64,000 nt of DNA, from assembly GCA_050173345.1 (NCBI GenBank), contig JBFXKW010000002.1, forward strand, positions 310,001-374,000. The letters are read 5' to 3'. The position numbers were made by a program, and so were the translations under genes. The notes under the pieces are model-generated. The model saw only the letters and a list, made by a program, of their open reading frames with translations, had not been told where the DNA came from and did not search any database. This DNA comes from SHWC01 sp050173345. Its GTDB lineage: Bacteria; Pseudomonadota; Alphaproteobacteria; UBA828. Below, piece after piece: positions 51,061 to 59,625 of this stretch; within the stretch, counting starts at the first letter, position 1; the number at the start of each line of letters is the position of its first letter.

Positions 51061-52500
51061 GTGAAGACCTGCGACCTCGCCATCACGGGCGGCACGGTGA
51101 TCGACGGCACGGGCGCGCCGCGCCGGCAGGCCGACATCGCGGTTTCCGCCGACCGCATCGTCGCGCTCGGCGACATCGGCGGCTACCGGGCCGCGCGCAC
51201 CATCGACGCGCGCGGGCGCATCGTCGCGCCCGGCTTCATCGACGCCCACACCCATGACGACAACCTGCTGCTGCGCCGGCCCGACATGGCGCCGAAGGCG
51301 AGCCAGGGCGTCACCACCGTGGTGGTCGGCAATTGCGGGGTGAGCCTGTCGCCGATCGCGCTCAAGGGCGCACCGCCGCCGCCGATGGACCTGCTCGGCG
51401 GCCGCGACGACTATGGCTTCGAGACGGTCGGCGCCTATGTCGCGCGGCTCGGCGAGACGCCGGCCGCCACCAACGCCGCCATCCTGATCGGCCACTCCAC
51501 CTTGCGCGTCGGCGCGATGGGCGATGTGAGCCGCGCCGCCACGCCGCGCGAGATCGACCTGATGGCGGAGCGGCTCGACGAGGGCATGAGGGCAGGCGCC
51601 ATCGGCTTCTCGACCGGCCTGTTCTACCCGACCAACAGCGCCGCGCCGACCGAGGAGGTCATCGCGCTCGCCAAGGTCGCCGCCGCGCGCGGCGGGCTGC
51701 ACACAACCCACATGCGCGACGAGCATGACGGCGTCGAGACCTCGCTCGAGGAGACCTTCAGGATCGGCCGCGAGGCGGACATCCCGGTCGTCATCTCGCA
51801 CCACAAATGCGCCGGCGTGCAGAATTTCGGCCGCTCCAAGACGACGCTCGCGCGCATCGAGGCGGCGCGCGCCAAGCAGGAGATCGGCCTCGACGTCTAT
51901 CCCTATACGGCAGGCTCGACGGTGCTGCTCGACAAGCTGATCCCCGATGCCTCGCGGGTGATCATCACCTGGTCGAAGGCGCACCCGGAGCTGATCGGCC
52001 GCGAGCTTTCGGAGATCGCGAAGGCATGGGGCGTCGGCCTGCTCGAAGCGGCGGCCCGGCTGCAACCGGCCGGCGCGATCTACTTCATGATGGACGAGGC
52101 GGACGTGCGCCGCATCATCGCCTACCCGCACAGCATGATCGGCTCGGACGGCCTGCCGCATGACGAGCGGCCGCATCCGAGGCTGTGGGGCACCTTTCCG
52201 CGCGTGCTCGGCCATTATGCGCGCGATGTCGGCCTGCTCACGCTCGAAGACGCGGTGCGCCGCATGACCGGGCTGACAGCGCGGAGCTTCAGCCTCAAGG
52301 ACCGCGGCGAGCTGCACGCCGGCGCCTTCGCCGACCTCGTGGTGTTCGACGCCGAGACGATCGCGGCCGGCAGCGATTTCGACCGTCCGACCGAGCCCGC
52401 CATCGGCATCGACGCGGTGATCGTCAACGGCGAGCCAGTCTGGCGCGCCGGCCAGTCGACCGGCGCAAGGCCCGGCCGCGTGGTGCGGCGCGAGGCTTGA
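51061..52500 (+). CDS. N-acyl-D-amino-acid deacylase (D-aminoacylase)
   Basis: The 479-residue amidohydrolase has the metal motif DAHTHDD at about 61-67, VVGNCGVSLSP with the bridging Cys, THMRDEHDGV, ISHHKCAG and GSDGLPHDERPHPRLWGTFPR, all typical of the D-aminoacylase (NagA-like) branch. It would release a D-amino acid or analogue from an N-acyl precursor. GTG 51061 has GGAGGA six bases upstream. It is divergent from the urease operon, and fits the amide-recycling theme of the window. Confidence 0.88.
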   Translation: MKTCDLAITGGTVIDGTGAPRRQADIAVSADRIVALGDIGGYRAARTIDARGRIVAPGFIDAHTHDDNLLLRRPDMAPKASQGVTTVVVGNCGVSLSPIALKGAPPPPMDLLGGRDDYGFETVGAYVARLGETPAATNAAILIGHSTLRVGAMGDVSRAATPREIDLMAERLDEGMRAGAIGFSTGLFYPTNSAAPTEEVIALAKVAAARGGLHTTHMRDEHDGVETSLEETFRIGREADIPVVISHHKCAGVQNFGRSKTTLARIEAARAKQEIGLDVYPYTAGSTVLLDKLIPDASRVIITWSKAHPELIGRELSEIAKAWGVGLLEAAARLQPAGAIYFMMDEADVRRIIAYPHSMIGSDGLPHDERPHPRLWGTFPRVLGHYARDVGLLTLEDAVRRMTGLTARSFSLKDRGELHAGAFADLVVFDAETIAAGSDFDRPTEPAIGIDAVIVNGEPVWRAGQSTGARPGRVVRREA

Positions 52501-52621
52501 ACCCACCGCCTCCCTCCTATCGGCGTATGGCCGTTGGGGTGGACCGAAGATTTCATTTGCGAATGATTTGCAATTGCACTATGCTCCGCCCTGTCGAATG
52601 GATGACGGGGCACGGCGCGCC

Positions 52622-53143
52622 ATGGACAGACTCTCACTCTCGACCCGCAGCAGCTCGCCATGGGCCGAGACGGTCACGGAGGCGGAACAGGTCGTGGTTT
52701 GGGCGTTCAGGCATTGGATCAGCGGCCATACCCACGGGCGCGGCACCCATTGGTCGATCGCCTGGCGCCACCTGAACGACCTGTGCGGCTCGACCGACGG
52801 CACGCGCGCCGTCACCGCGCTCGAAGGCATGATCCGCGCGATCTGCCTCAACGCGATCCGCCCGATCAGCTATCACCAGCCGCACTGCCCCTGCATCGGC
52901 GAGGACGAACGCACCCTCATCGAACTTCTGGCCGCGTGCCAGCGCCGCCAGTGGCTCAACGCGGCGAACCATGCCAAGCGGCTGGTCGGCGACGAAGGCG
53001 CCGGCAGCCTGATCCAGACCGCGGCGCGCTTCGCGACGCTGCTCGCCGAGCACGGCCATCACCTGCCGATCTGCGGGCCAAGGCCCGTCGAGCGGCCCGA
53101 GATGGCGCTCGAGCTGAGCGCGCCGCTCGGCGGCCTGCACTGA
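52622..53143 (+). CDS. Conserved-looking hypothetical protein
   Basis: I do not recognise this 173-residue protein. It is predicted cytoplasmic and largely helical, with a His/Cys cluster in HQPHCPCIGEDER (about 83-95) and a second half resembling a helical repeat (ACQRRQWLNAANHAKRLV). No signal peptide or membrane segment is seen. The start may be ATG 52622 or an upstream ATG at 52568; neither has a good ribosome site. Codon bias is that of the neighbours, which supports it as real. Confidence 0.6.
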   Translation: MDRLSLSTRSSSPWAETVTEAEQVVVWAFRHWISGHTHGRGTHWSIAWRHLNDLCGSTDGTRAVTALEGMIRAICLNAIRPISYHQPHCPCIGEDERTLIELLAACQRRQWLNAANHAKRLVGDEGAGSLIQTAARFATLLAEHGHHLPICGPRPVERPEMALELSAPLGGLH

Positions 53144-53285
53144 ACCAGGGAGATTCGGAACACCGAGACGCCCCCACCCTCGCCCGTCCGTGCACGCCGG
53201 ACGGGTCTGCTCGAAACGATGCAGAGCAATGCCCCTCGTCGGGGGTGGGGGTACCCCTCGAAGCTGGATTTAGCCGATCAGTTCC

Positions 53286-53376
53286 CGTCATTGCCCGGCT
53301 TGACCGGGCAATCCAGGAATCCCTGATGGCCACTATGCCACCCCCCTGGATGCCCCGCCTGCGCGGGGCATGACGA
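53286..53376. repeat. Palindromic intergenic repeat, family A copy 5
   Basis: CGTCATTGCCCGGCTTGACC begins the left arm, and the right arm is a diverged CCCCGCCTGCGCGGGGCATG. It lies in the 287-bp gap between the hypothetical gene and the convergent dihydroxyacetone kinase gene. The rest of that gap shows nothing I can name. Confidence 0.8.
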
Positions 53377-53430
53377 AAGGGAAGGCCCGGCCTCCTCGTC
53401 AGCGCCGGCATCGGCGCCGCCGATAGCCGA

Positions 53431-55047
53431 TCACGACAACTGTTCCAGCAGATGGGCTACGGCCTCGGCGCCGGGGTCGTTGTGTCCCTCGAGATTCGCC
53501 CCTGAGACATAGGCGGCCCGGCCCGCCCGCGCCCGCGTGATGCGCGCCGTCGCATCGGCGCCGGCGCGCGCCGCCCTGGCGGCGGCGGCAAGCCCGTTCG
53601 GCAGGGCCTCCAAGGCGGGAGCCAGCGCGTCGATCATCGTGCGGTCTCCCGGGCGGGCGCCTCCCACCTCCCGAATCCGTTCCAGCCCCGCCATCAGGGA
53701 TCCGGCGGTGTTCTTGCCGTTCGCCGATGCGTCGCCGGCAGCGGCGAAGAAGATCGCAAGTAGGACGCCGGATGTGCCGCCCATCGTCTGGCTCAGCTCT
53801 TCGCCGATCGCGCGATAGAGCTGGGTGGCGTCGGCCAGGGGCAGCCGGTCCAACGCATTGAGGAGGGATTTCGCCGCGGTGGCGAGCGTGCTGCCCGTGT
53901 CGCCATCGCCTGACTTCAGATCGAGCGCGTTCAGCTTCGGCTCCGCCGCAATCAGGATTCGACAACAGCGCTCCAGCAAGGCGCGCGTCTCGTCGTGGCG
54001 CGATGGCGGCGGGCGGGTGGGTGCAAGGCCCTCGGGCACCGGCAAAACCGGTACGCCACGGACCGGCAGGCAGCCCGGCCAAGCCCAAGGCGCGACGGCG
54101 GCGCTCAGCGCCGCCTCTGCTTCCGCATCGACGGGCAGCAGCGAAACCGAAAAGCCTTGCATGTCGAGCGAGGTCATCATCGGCGCGGGGCCGATCATCC
54201 AGCGAACCTGGCCGCCAAGGCGCGAACGCAACAGTTCCTCGGCCAGGACCAGCATCTCGAGCGGCGTGGCGCCGCCCAGGTTGTTCAGAAGCGCCGCATG
54301 CGGACCCGCGCCGATATGGGGCGCCAGACGATCGGCGACCATGCCGATCGCCGCGCGGGCGCCTGCATAGTCGACCTGCTCGGCGCCCGGCTCGCCATGA
54401 ATACCGAGACCGAGCTCGGCCTTTGCCGGGGGAATCCGATCCTCCTTCGGCGATCCGGGAACGGTGCAGGTGTCCAGCGACATGCCGATGGACACGACGC
54501 CGTCAATCACACGTTGGGCGGCTTGGGTCACCGTGCCCAGGTCCGCACCCTGCTCCGCAAGCGCGCCGGCGATCTTGTGGACGAACAGCGTGCCCGCGAC
54601 ACCGCGCGCCTGGGGCAGGTCAGGCAGCGCCACATCGTCGTCGACGATCACCATGGCCACGTCGAGGCCGAGCGCCCTCGCACGTTCGGCAGCCAGGCCG
54701 AAGTTCAGACGGTCGCCCGTGTAGTTCTTGACGATCAGGAGACAGCCCGGCGCGCCGGTAACCGCCAAGATGCCAGCCATGACGGCATCGACCGAGGGCG
54801 AGGCGAACACCTCGCCGCATACCGCCGCCGTCAGCATGCCGCGACCCACGAACCCGGCATGGCTCGGTTCGTGCCCCGATCCGCCGCCGGAGACGAGGGC
54901 GACCTTGGAGCGATCCCAGTCCGCGCGGACGACCACCTTGATGTGCGGATAGCCATCCAGCCGCGCGAGGCGGCCGCCGGAGGTGCGTAAAAGCCCGTCG
55001 ATCGCCTCGGTGACGAGCTTTTCCTTGTCGTTGATGAAGTGCGTCAT
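53431..55047 (-). CDS. Dihydroxyacetone kinase, fused DhaK and DhaL domains
   Basis: The 538-residue protein has an N-terminal DhaK domain (GGGSGHEPSHAGFVG around 52-66, the substrate-binding His in GLGIHGEPGAEQ) and a C-terminal DhaL domain from about 335 (LDLKSGDGDTGSTL with nucleotide/Mg aspartates, GGTSGVLLAIFF). The fusion marks it as an ATP-dependent kinase rather than the PTS type. Related enzymes phosphorylate dihydroxyacetone, glyceraldehyde or tetruloses. PcaD follows upstream on the same strand with 14 bp between them. Confidence 0.92.
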   Translation of the reverse strand: MTHFINDKEKLVTEAIDGLLRTSGGRLARLDGYPHIKVVVRADWDRSKVALVSGGGSGHEPSHAGFVGRGMLTAAVCGEVFASPSVDAVMAGILAVTGAPGCLLIVKNYTGDRLNFGLAAERARALGLDVAMVIVDDDVALPDLPQARGVAGTLFVHKIAGALAEQGADLGTVTQAAQRVIDGVVSIGMSLDTCTVPGSPKEDRIPPAKAELGLGIHGEPGAEQVDYAGARAAIGMVADRLAPHIGAGPHAALLNNLGGATPLEMLVLAEELLRSRLGGQVRWMIGPAPMMTSLDMQGFSVSLLPVDAEAEAALSAAVAPWAWPGCLPVRGVPVLPVPEGLAPTRPPPSRHDETRALLERCCRILIAAEPKLNALDLKSGDGDTGSTLATAAKSLLNALDRLPLADATQLYRAIGEELSQTMGGTSGVLLAIFFAAAGDASANGKNTAGSLMAGLERIREVGGARPGDRTMIDALAPALEALPNGLAAAARAARAGADATARITRARAGRAAYVSGANLEGHNDPGAEAVAHLLEQLS

Positions 55048-55061
55048 GGCTGCCTGCGGGA

Positions 55062-55856
55062 CTAGTCGCCCAGTGAGCTCAGGAACCCGTCGAGCGCAGC
55101 GCGGAAGGCTTCGGGCTGCTGCAAATTGAGCAGATGGCCAGCCGGGCTCAGCTCGACGAAACGGGAGCCGGCGACCTTCTCGCTCATCGCCTTCATGTGC
55201 GCGGAAGGCGCCGCCGCATCGTTCGCGCCGGCGACGAAGAGCGCCGGCAGCCTGATCCGCTCGAGCTGGCGGAAATAATCGAGGCCCTTGAGCGAGGCGG
55301 CGCAGCCGGCATAGCCCTCGACCGGCGTGGTCTCGATCATCCTGACCACGCCGGGCAGGAAGGCCGGCTTGGCGGCCAAAAGGTCGGCGGTGAACCAGCG
55401 CGAGATGGTGGCCTCGACCAGCGCACCCATGCCCTTGCTGCGCGCGATGCCGATGCGCTCGTCCCAGAGCGCGCCGAAGCCGTCCGGCGCGTCGGCCCGC
55501 GCGGCGCACACCGCTATCGCGCGGAGCAGCGCGGGCCGCCTGAGCGCGAGGCCGAGCGCGGTCATGCCGCCGAGCGACAGGCCGACGAAGACCGGCCGCG
55601 TCGCGCCGACATGCTCGATCAGCTTCTCGGCGTCGGCGACCAGGAGGTCGAGGTCGTAGGGCGCCGGGCTCGCCGCGCTCCCGCCGTGGCCGCGCGTGTC
55701 ATAGCGGAGAATCCGGTAGCGGCCGGCATAGTGCGCGGCCTCGGCGTCCCACATGCCGAGGTCGGTCGCGAGCGAGTTGCTGAACACCAGCCAGGGCGCG
55801 CCCTCCGGCCCCTCGACCCGGTAGTTCAGGCCGACGCCGTTGATCTCCACCTTCAT
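55062..55856 (-). CDS. pcaD: 3-oxoadipate enol-lactonase-like alpha/beta hydrolase
   Basis: The 264-residue alpha/beta hydrolase has the PcaD pattern: FSNSLATDLGMWD (about 25-37), RYDTRGHGGS, nucleophile S94 in FVGLSLGGMTALGLA, an acid residue in FVAGANDAAAP, and a C-terminal His in PAGHLLNLQQP. It would convert 3-oxoadipate enol-lactone to 3-oxoadipate in the catechol/protocatechuate branch. GGGGAGGGAA precedes ATG 55856. No other pca gene lies nearby, so a different ester or lactone substrate is possible. Confidence 0.82.
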   Translation of the reverse strand: MKVEINGVGLNYRVEGPEGAPWLVFSNSLATDLGMWDAEAAHYAGRYRILRYDTRGHGGSAASPAPYDLDLLVADAEKLIEHVGATRPVFVGLSLGGMTALGLALRRPALLRAIAVCAARADAPDGFGALWDERIGIARSKGMGALVEATISRWFTADLLAAKPAFLPGVVRMIETTPVEGYAGCAASLKGLDYFRQLERIRLPALFVAGANDAAAPSAHMKAMSEKVAGSRFVELSPAGHLLNLQQPEAFRAALDGFLSSLGD

Positions 55857-55955
55857 GCCGCTTCCCTCCCCTGCCTGCGTCACGACGCTCTTTTACCCGG
55901 AGGCCGTCCAATGCGATAAGAGCCGCGAATCATAACCTCGTAAAGAGCTGCATCC

Positions 55956-57569
55956 TTGACCTCCCGCCCTCGCACCTTCTTCGAGCGCCCGCGGCGGCTC
56001 TCCCGCTCGACCGTGTGGTCGCTCCAGCGCAACTTCTATGACCGCCAGGGCGTCAACGCCTGGAAGGACGCGCACATCCCGTTCGAGATTTCGAGCAACG
56101 CCTATCTCTCCCGGCGCTATGCCGAGGTGCTGCTCGGCTTCCTGCGCGACGCGCGCGCCGGCCGGCTCGGCAAGGGCGGCTTGGACGAGCCGCTGCTCAT
56201 CGTCGAGCTCGGCTCGGGCTCGGGCCGGCTCGGCTATCACGTCGCGAGCGAGCTCAAGCGCATGACGGACGCGCTCGGCCTGCCGAAGCCTGCCTTCCGC
56301 CTCGTGATGACCGACTTCACCGAGAACAACCTCGCGACCTACGCCCGGACGCCGCGGCTCGGCGCGCTTGCCGATTCGGGCGTGCTCGACTTCGCGCGGT
56401 TCGACGTCGAGAAGCCCGACGGCTTCCGGCTCCGCCTCGGCGGCGCCTCGATCAGGCCGGGCGAGGCTGCCGCGCCTCGCCCGATCGTGCTGATCGCCAA
56501 CTATCTGTTCGACACGGTGCGCCAGGACGCCTTCAGGATCGACAAGGGCGTGCTCTACGAAACCCGCATCGGCCTCGCCAAGAAGCGCGGCCGCGCCATG
56601 CCGCGCCGCGACGACCCCGACGCGCTCGATGCGCTCGACATGGTGGAAGAGCATGTCCGCGCCCGCCTGCCCTATTACGGCGACGCCGCGATAGACGGCG
56701 TACTCGCCAGCTATGCCGGCAGCCTCGACGATTGCGACATGCTGTTCCCGATCGAGGCGCTGCGCTGCATCGACTGGTTCCGCCGCGCGGCAGGTGGGCC
56801 GCTCCTCGCGCTGTGCGGCGACAAGGGCTACCGCACCGACGCCGAGATGAAGGACGGCACGGGCGCCCACCTCACCCCGCACGCACATGGCAGCTTCTCG
56901 ACCATGGTCAACTTCAACGCCATCGAGCGCCATGCGAGGCAGGGCGGCGGCTTCGCCATGCATTCGCCGCAGGCCGATACCGGCTTCACGGTGTCGGGCT
57001 TCGTGTTCGGCGCGCCGGCGGAGGCCGCGCTCGAGACGCGCCTCGCCTTCGACGACGCCATGTCGTGCCTCGGGCCCAGGCACTTCCAGACCACCTTCGA
57101 CGAGCTGAAGCGGCGCTGGTCGGACCCGTCGGTGCCGTCGGTGACGGCGCTGCTCCGGCTCGCCAACTACGACCAGGACGTCTTCCTGCGCTTCTCGCCG
57201 GTGCTGACCCGCAAGGCCGGCAAGACCAACCGCGAGGTGCGCGCCGACCTGGCGCGCGCGCTCGACGCGGTGTGGGAGCGCTACTACCCGATGTCGGAGG
57301 ACGAGCCGGTCGCCTTCACCATCGGCCGCGTCTACTACGCCATGCGGCGCTATGACGAGGCGCGCGGCTATTTCGAGCGGGCGCTCGGACTCGAAGGCGA
57401 CGACGCGATGACGCATTATAACATCGGGCTATGCCACGAGGCGTGTGGCCGGTACGAACCCGCCATCGAAGCCTATGGCACGGCGCTCGCGCGCGACCGG
57501 CGCTACAAGCCGGCGGCAGCGGCGCAGGCCAGGCTGCAACGCTTGAGCGCCGCGCCGAAGCGCCGATGA
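55956..57569 (+). CDS. Methyltransferase-like protein with C-terminal TPR repeats
   Basis: This 537-residue protein has a Rossmann-like methyltransferase core with motif I LLIVELGSGSGRLGYHVA (about 86-103) and later DFTENNL and LIANYLFDTV, then a long middle region. Two or more TPR units lie near 450-530 (RVYYAMRRYDEARGYFERAL, then MTHYNIGLCHEACGRYEPAI). The start is TTG 55956, with AAAGAG upstream; no ATG is nearby in frame. Its stop overlaps the start of the following flavin monooxygenase. Methyl acceptor unknown. Confidence 0.75.
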   Translation: MTSRPRTFFERPRRLSRSTVWSLQRNFYDRQGVNAWKDAHIPFEISSNAYLSRRYAEVLLGFLRDARAGRLGKGGLDEPLLIVELGSGSGRLGYHVASELKRMTDALGLPKPAFRLVMTDFTENNLATYARTPRLGALADSGVLDFARFDVEKPDGFRLRLGGASIRPGEAAAPRPIVLIANYLFDTVRQDAFRIDKGVLYETRIGLAKKRGRAMPRRDDPDALDALDMVEEHVRARLPYYGDAAIDGVLASYAGSLDDCDMLFPIEALRCIDWFRRAAGGPLLALCGDKGYRTDAEMKDGTGAHLTPHAHGSFSTMVNFNAIERHARQGGGFAMHSPQADTGFTVSGFVFGAPAEAALETRLAFDDAMSCLGPRHFQTTFDELKRRWSDPSVPSVTALLRLANYDQDVFLRFSPVLTRKAGKTNREVRADLARALDAVWERYYPMSEDEPVAFTIGRVYYAMRRYDEARGYFERALGLEGDDAMTHYNIGLCHEACGRYEPAIEAYGTALARDRRYKPAAAAQARLQRLSAAPKRR

Positions 57570-58582
57570 GTCTCGCGCTCAGCGTGCTCGACCAGTCGCC
57601 GATCCGCGAGGGCGGCACGGCGGCGCAGGCGATCGCGGAAAGTCTTGAACTCGCCAAGCTCGCCGACCGGCTCGGCTATCGCCGCTATTGGGTGGCCGAG
57701 CACCACAATGCCGACGGGCTCGCGGGCAGCGCGCCGGAGATCATGATCGGGCGCATCGCCGGCCTGACCGGGCGCATCCGGGTCGGCGCCGGCGGCGTGA
57801 TGCTGAGCCACTACAGCCCCTACAAGGTGGCCGAGACCTTCCGCGTGCTGGAGACGCTCTACCCCGGCCGCATCGACCTCGGCCTCGGCCGCGCGCCGGG
57901 CTCCGACCAGCGCACCGCGCTCGCGCTCGCGCCAACGGGCGGCGCGCCGGGCGGCGAATACTACCCGCAGCAGATCGCCGACCTGATCGGCTTCGTGACC
58001 GACCGCCTCGCCCCGAACCATCCGTTCGCCGATGTCAGGGCGCAGCCGCTCGGGCCGAGCGCGCCCGAGATCTGGCTGCTCGGCTCGACCGACCAGAGCG
58101 CGGCGCTTGCCGCCCATTTCGGCTGCGCGTTCTCGTTCGCCCATTTCATCTCGGACCGCATGGGGCCGGAGATCATGGAAGCCTACCGGCTGGCCTATCA
58201 GTCTTCGGAGCGGGCGCCGGAGCCGCGCGGCAGCATCGGCGTCTTCGCGATCTGCGCCGACACCGAAGAAGAGGCCGAACGGCTCGCGCTCAGCCGCGAC
58301 CTCTGGCGGCTCAGACTCGAACGCGGTTATCTCGGGCCGTTCCCCTCGGTCGAGACGGCAGAGGCGCATGCCTATGACGAGCGCGACCGCGCGATCATCC
58401 AGGCCAACCGGCGCCGCCAGGTGGTCGGCGCGCCCGAGCAGTGCCGCGAACGGCTGAGCGCGCTCGCGGCGCGCTACGGCGTGGCCGAGATCGTCGTCGT
58501 CACCATCACCCATGACTTCTCGGCTCGGCTGCGTTCCTACGAGCTGCTTGCCGAGGCGTTCGGGCTGGACGCCGCAGGCTGA
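57566..58582 (+). CDS. Luciferase-like (LLM) flavin-dependent monooxygenase
   Basis: The 338-residue TIM-barrel protein of the bacterial luciferase family begins LSVLDQSPIREG and has RYWVAEHHNADGLAGSAPEIMIG (about 33-55 in outline), GAGGVMLSHYSPYKVAE and GRIDLGLGRAPGSD. It belongs to the MsnO8/YhbW-type subgroup that uses reduced FMN or F420-like flavin. It is translationally coupled by ATGA to the methyltransferase-TPR gene. Confidence 0.88.
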   Translation: MSLALSVLDQSPIREGGTAAQAIAESLELAKLADRLGYRRYWVAEHHNADGLAGSAPEIMIGRIAGLTGRIRVGAGGVMLSHYSPYKVAETFRVLETLYPGRIDLGLGRAPGSDQRTALALAPTGGAPGGEYYPQQIADLIGFVTDRLAPNHPFADVRAQPLGPSAPEIWLLGSTDQSAALAAHFGCAFSFAHFISDRMGPEIMEAYRLAYQSSERAPEPRGSIGVFAICADTEEEAERLALSRDLWRLRLERGYLGPFPSVETAEAHAYDERDRAIIQANRRRQVVGAPEQCRERLSALAARYGVAEIVVVTITHDFSARLRSYELLAEAFGLDAAG

Positions 58583-58770
58583 ATCGACGGGTCGCGGCGG
58601 CGTTTCCGCACTGCACAAGAAGCGGTCGCGCTACGCAATTTTTCGCCGATTGCCGCGCCGATTGTTTGGAAACCCTTTGCCCCCGTCTATACTTCTAGCC
58701 AGCGGTCTGCCGCTGTTCTTGGCAGCAACCGTGGCTGCTTGGCGGCCACGCCCGACCCGAGGAGCATGCC

Positions 58771-59472
58771 ATGCTCGACGACGACGTCGTCCAGAAGAAG
58801 CCGGCGCCGGCGGACCTACGGCATGCGGAAAGCGAGATCGCGGGCCGCCCGCAGGAGACGCCGAGCGCCGTATCGCTCGCCGGCGCCCGCCACCACACGC
58901 TCGAAATGTCGCTCGGGCGCGAAATCCGGCGGCTGCGCAAGAAATACGGCATGACCGTGATCGCGCTGGCCAACCAGGCCGGGCTCTCCTCCGGCATGCT
59001 CTCGAAGATCGAGAACGGCCTGACCTCGCCCTCGCTCGGCACCATCCAGGCGCTGGCGGCGGCGCTCAACGTCTCGATCACCGCGCTGTTCCGCCGCCAT
59101 GAGCAGCGCCGCGACGCGACCATGGTGAAGGCCGGCGAAGGCCTCATCATCCATCGCCGCGGCAGCCTGGCCGGCCACGAATACCGGCTGCTCGGCCACT
59201 CGGTCGGCAAGAACGTGACGATGGAGCCCTACCTCATCACGCTGACCGACCGTTCCGAGGTGTTCCCCTCCTTCCAGCATCCGGGGACCGAGTTCATCTA
59301 CATCCTCGAAGGCCGCATCGACTATCACCACAGCGGCGTGACCTACGAGCTCGGGCCGGGCGATTCGCTGTTCTTCGACGGCGAGGCGCCGCACGGGCCC
59401 GAGCGCCTGATCGAGACGCCGATCCGCTTCATCTGCTGCATCGCGCACGGCGAGAACGAGACGGAGGAATAG
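58771..59472 (+). CDS. XRE-family regulator with cupin domain, second copy
   Basis: The 233-residue protein has a charged 45-residue leader, an HTH domain (about 47-108: LGREIRRLRKKYGMTVIALA, LSSGMLSKIENGLTSPS) and a C-terminal cupin (about 165-228: HPGTEFIYILEGRIDYHH, LGPGDSLFFDGEAPHGPE). This regulator type is commonly found before glxBCD-like amidotransferase genes. It is transcribed in the same direction as glxB, with a strong dyad between them. It is a paralogue in architecture, not close in sequence, to the regulator at 6674. Confidence 0.9.
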   Translation: MLDDDVVQKKPAPADLRHAESEIAGRPQETPSAVSLAGARHHTLEMSLGREIRRLRKKYGMTVIALANQAGLSSGMLSKIENGLTSPSLGTIQALAAALNVSITALFRRHEQRRDATMVKAGEGLIIHRRGSLAGHEYRLLGHSVGKNVTMEPYLITLTDRSEVFPSFQHPGTEFIYILEGRIDYHHSGVTYELGPGDSLFFDGEAPHGPERLIETPIRFICCIAHGENETEE

Positions 59473-59496
59473 CCGCACCGCGAGCCGGCAGTCATA

Positions 59497-59532
59497 TTTC
59501 ATACAAGGAAAATTGATTTCCTATAGTTGAAA
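59497..59532. promoter_or_regulatory. Extended dyad and overlapping promoter before glxB
   Basis: An inner inverted repeat AGGAAA-N5-TTTCCT (59506-59522) is nested in outer TTTCA (59497) and TGAAA (59528) arms. A promoter-like pair TTCATA (59498) and TATAGT (59522), spacer 18, overlaps it, so regulator binding would block transcription of glxBCD. Confidence 0.55.
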
Positions 59533-59625
59533 AATCGATCGGCTGCGCCTATCCTCCCGTTCACCGGGAGTCGGTAGGCGCCGCCGGCGCCGCCACATCC
59601 CCCGCTCCCGGAAGCGAGGTGAGCG

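Noticed and set aside
9519..53376. CRISPR-like repeats
   Set aside because: The repeats are dispersed, palindromic and separated by kilobases of genes, with no regular spacers and no cas genes.
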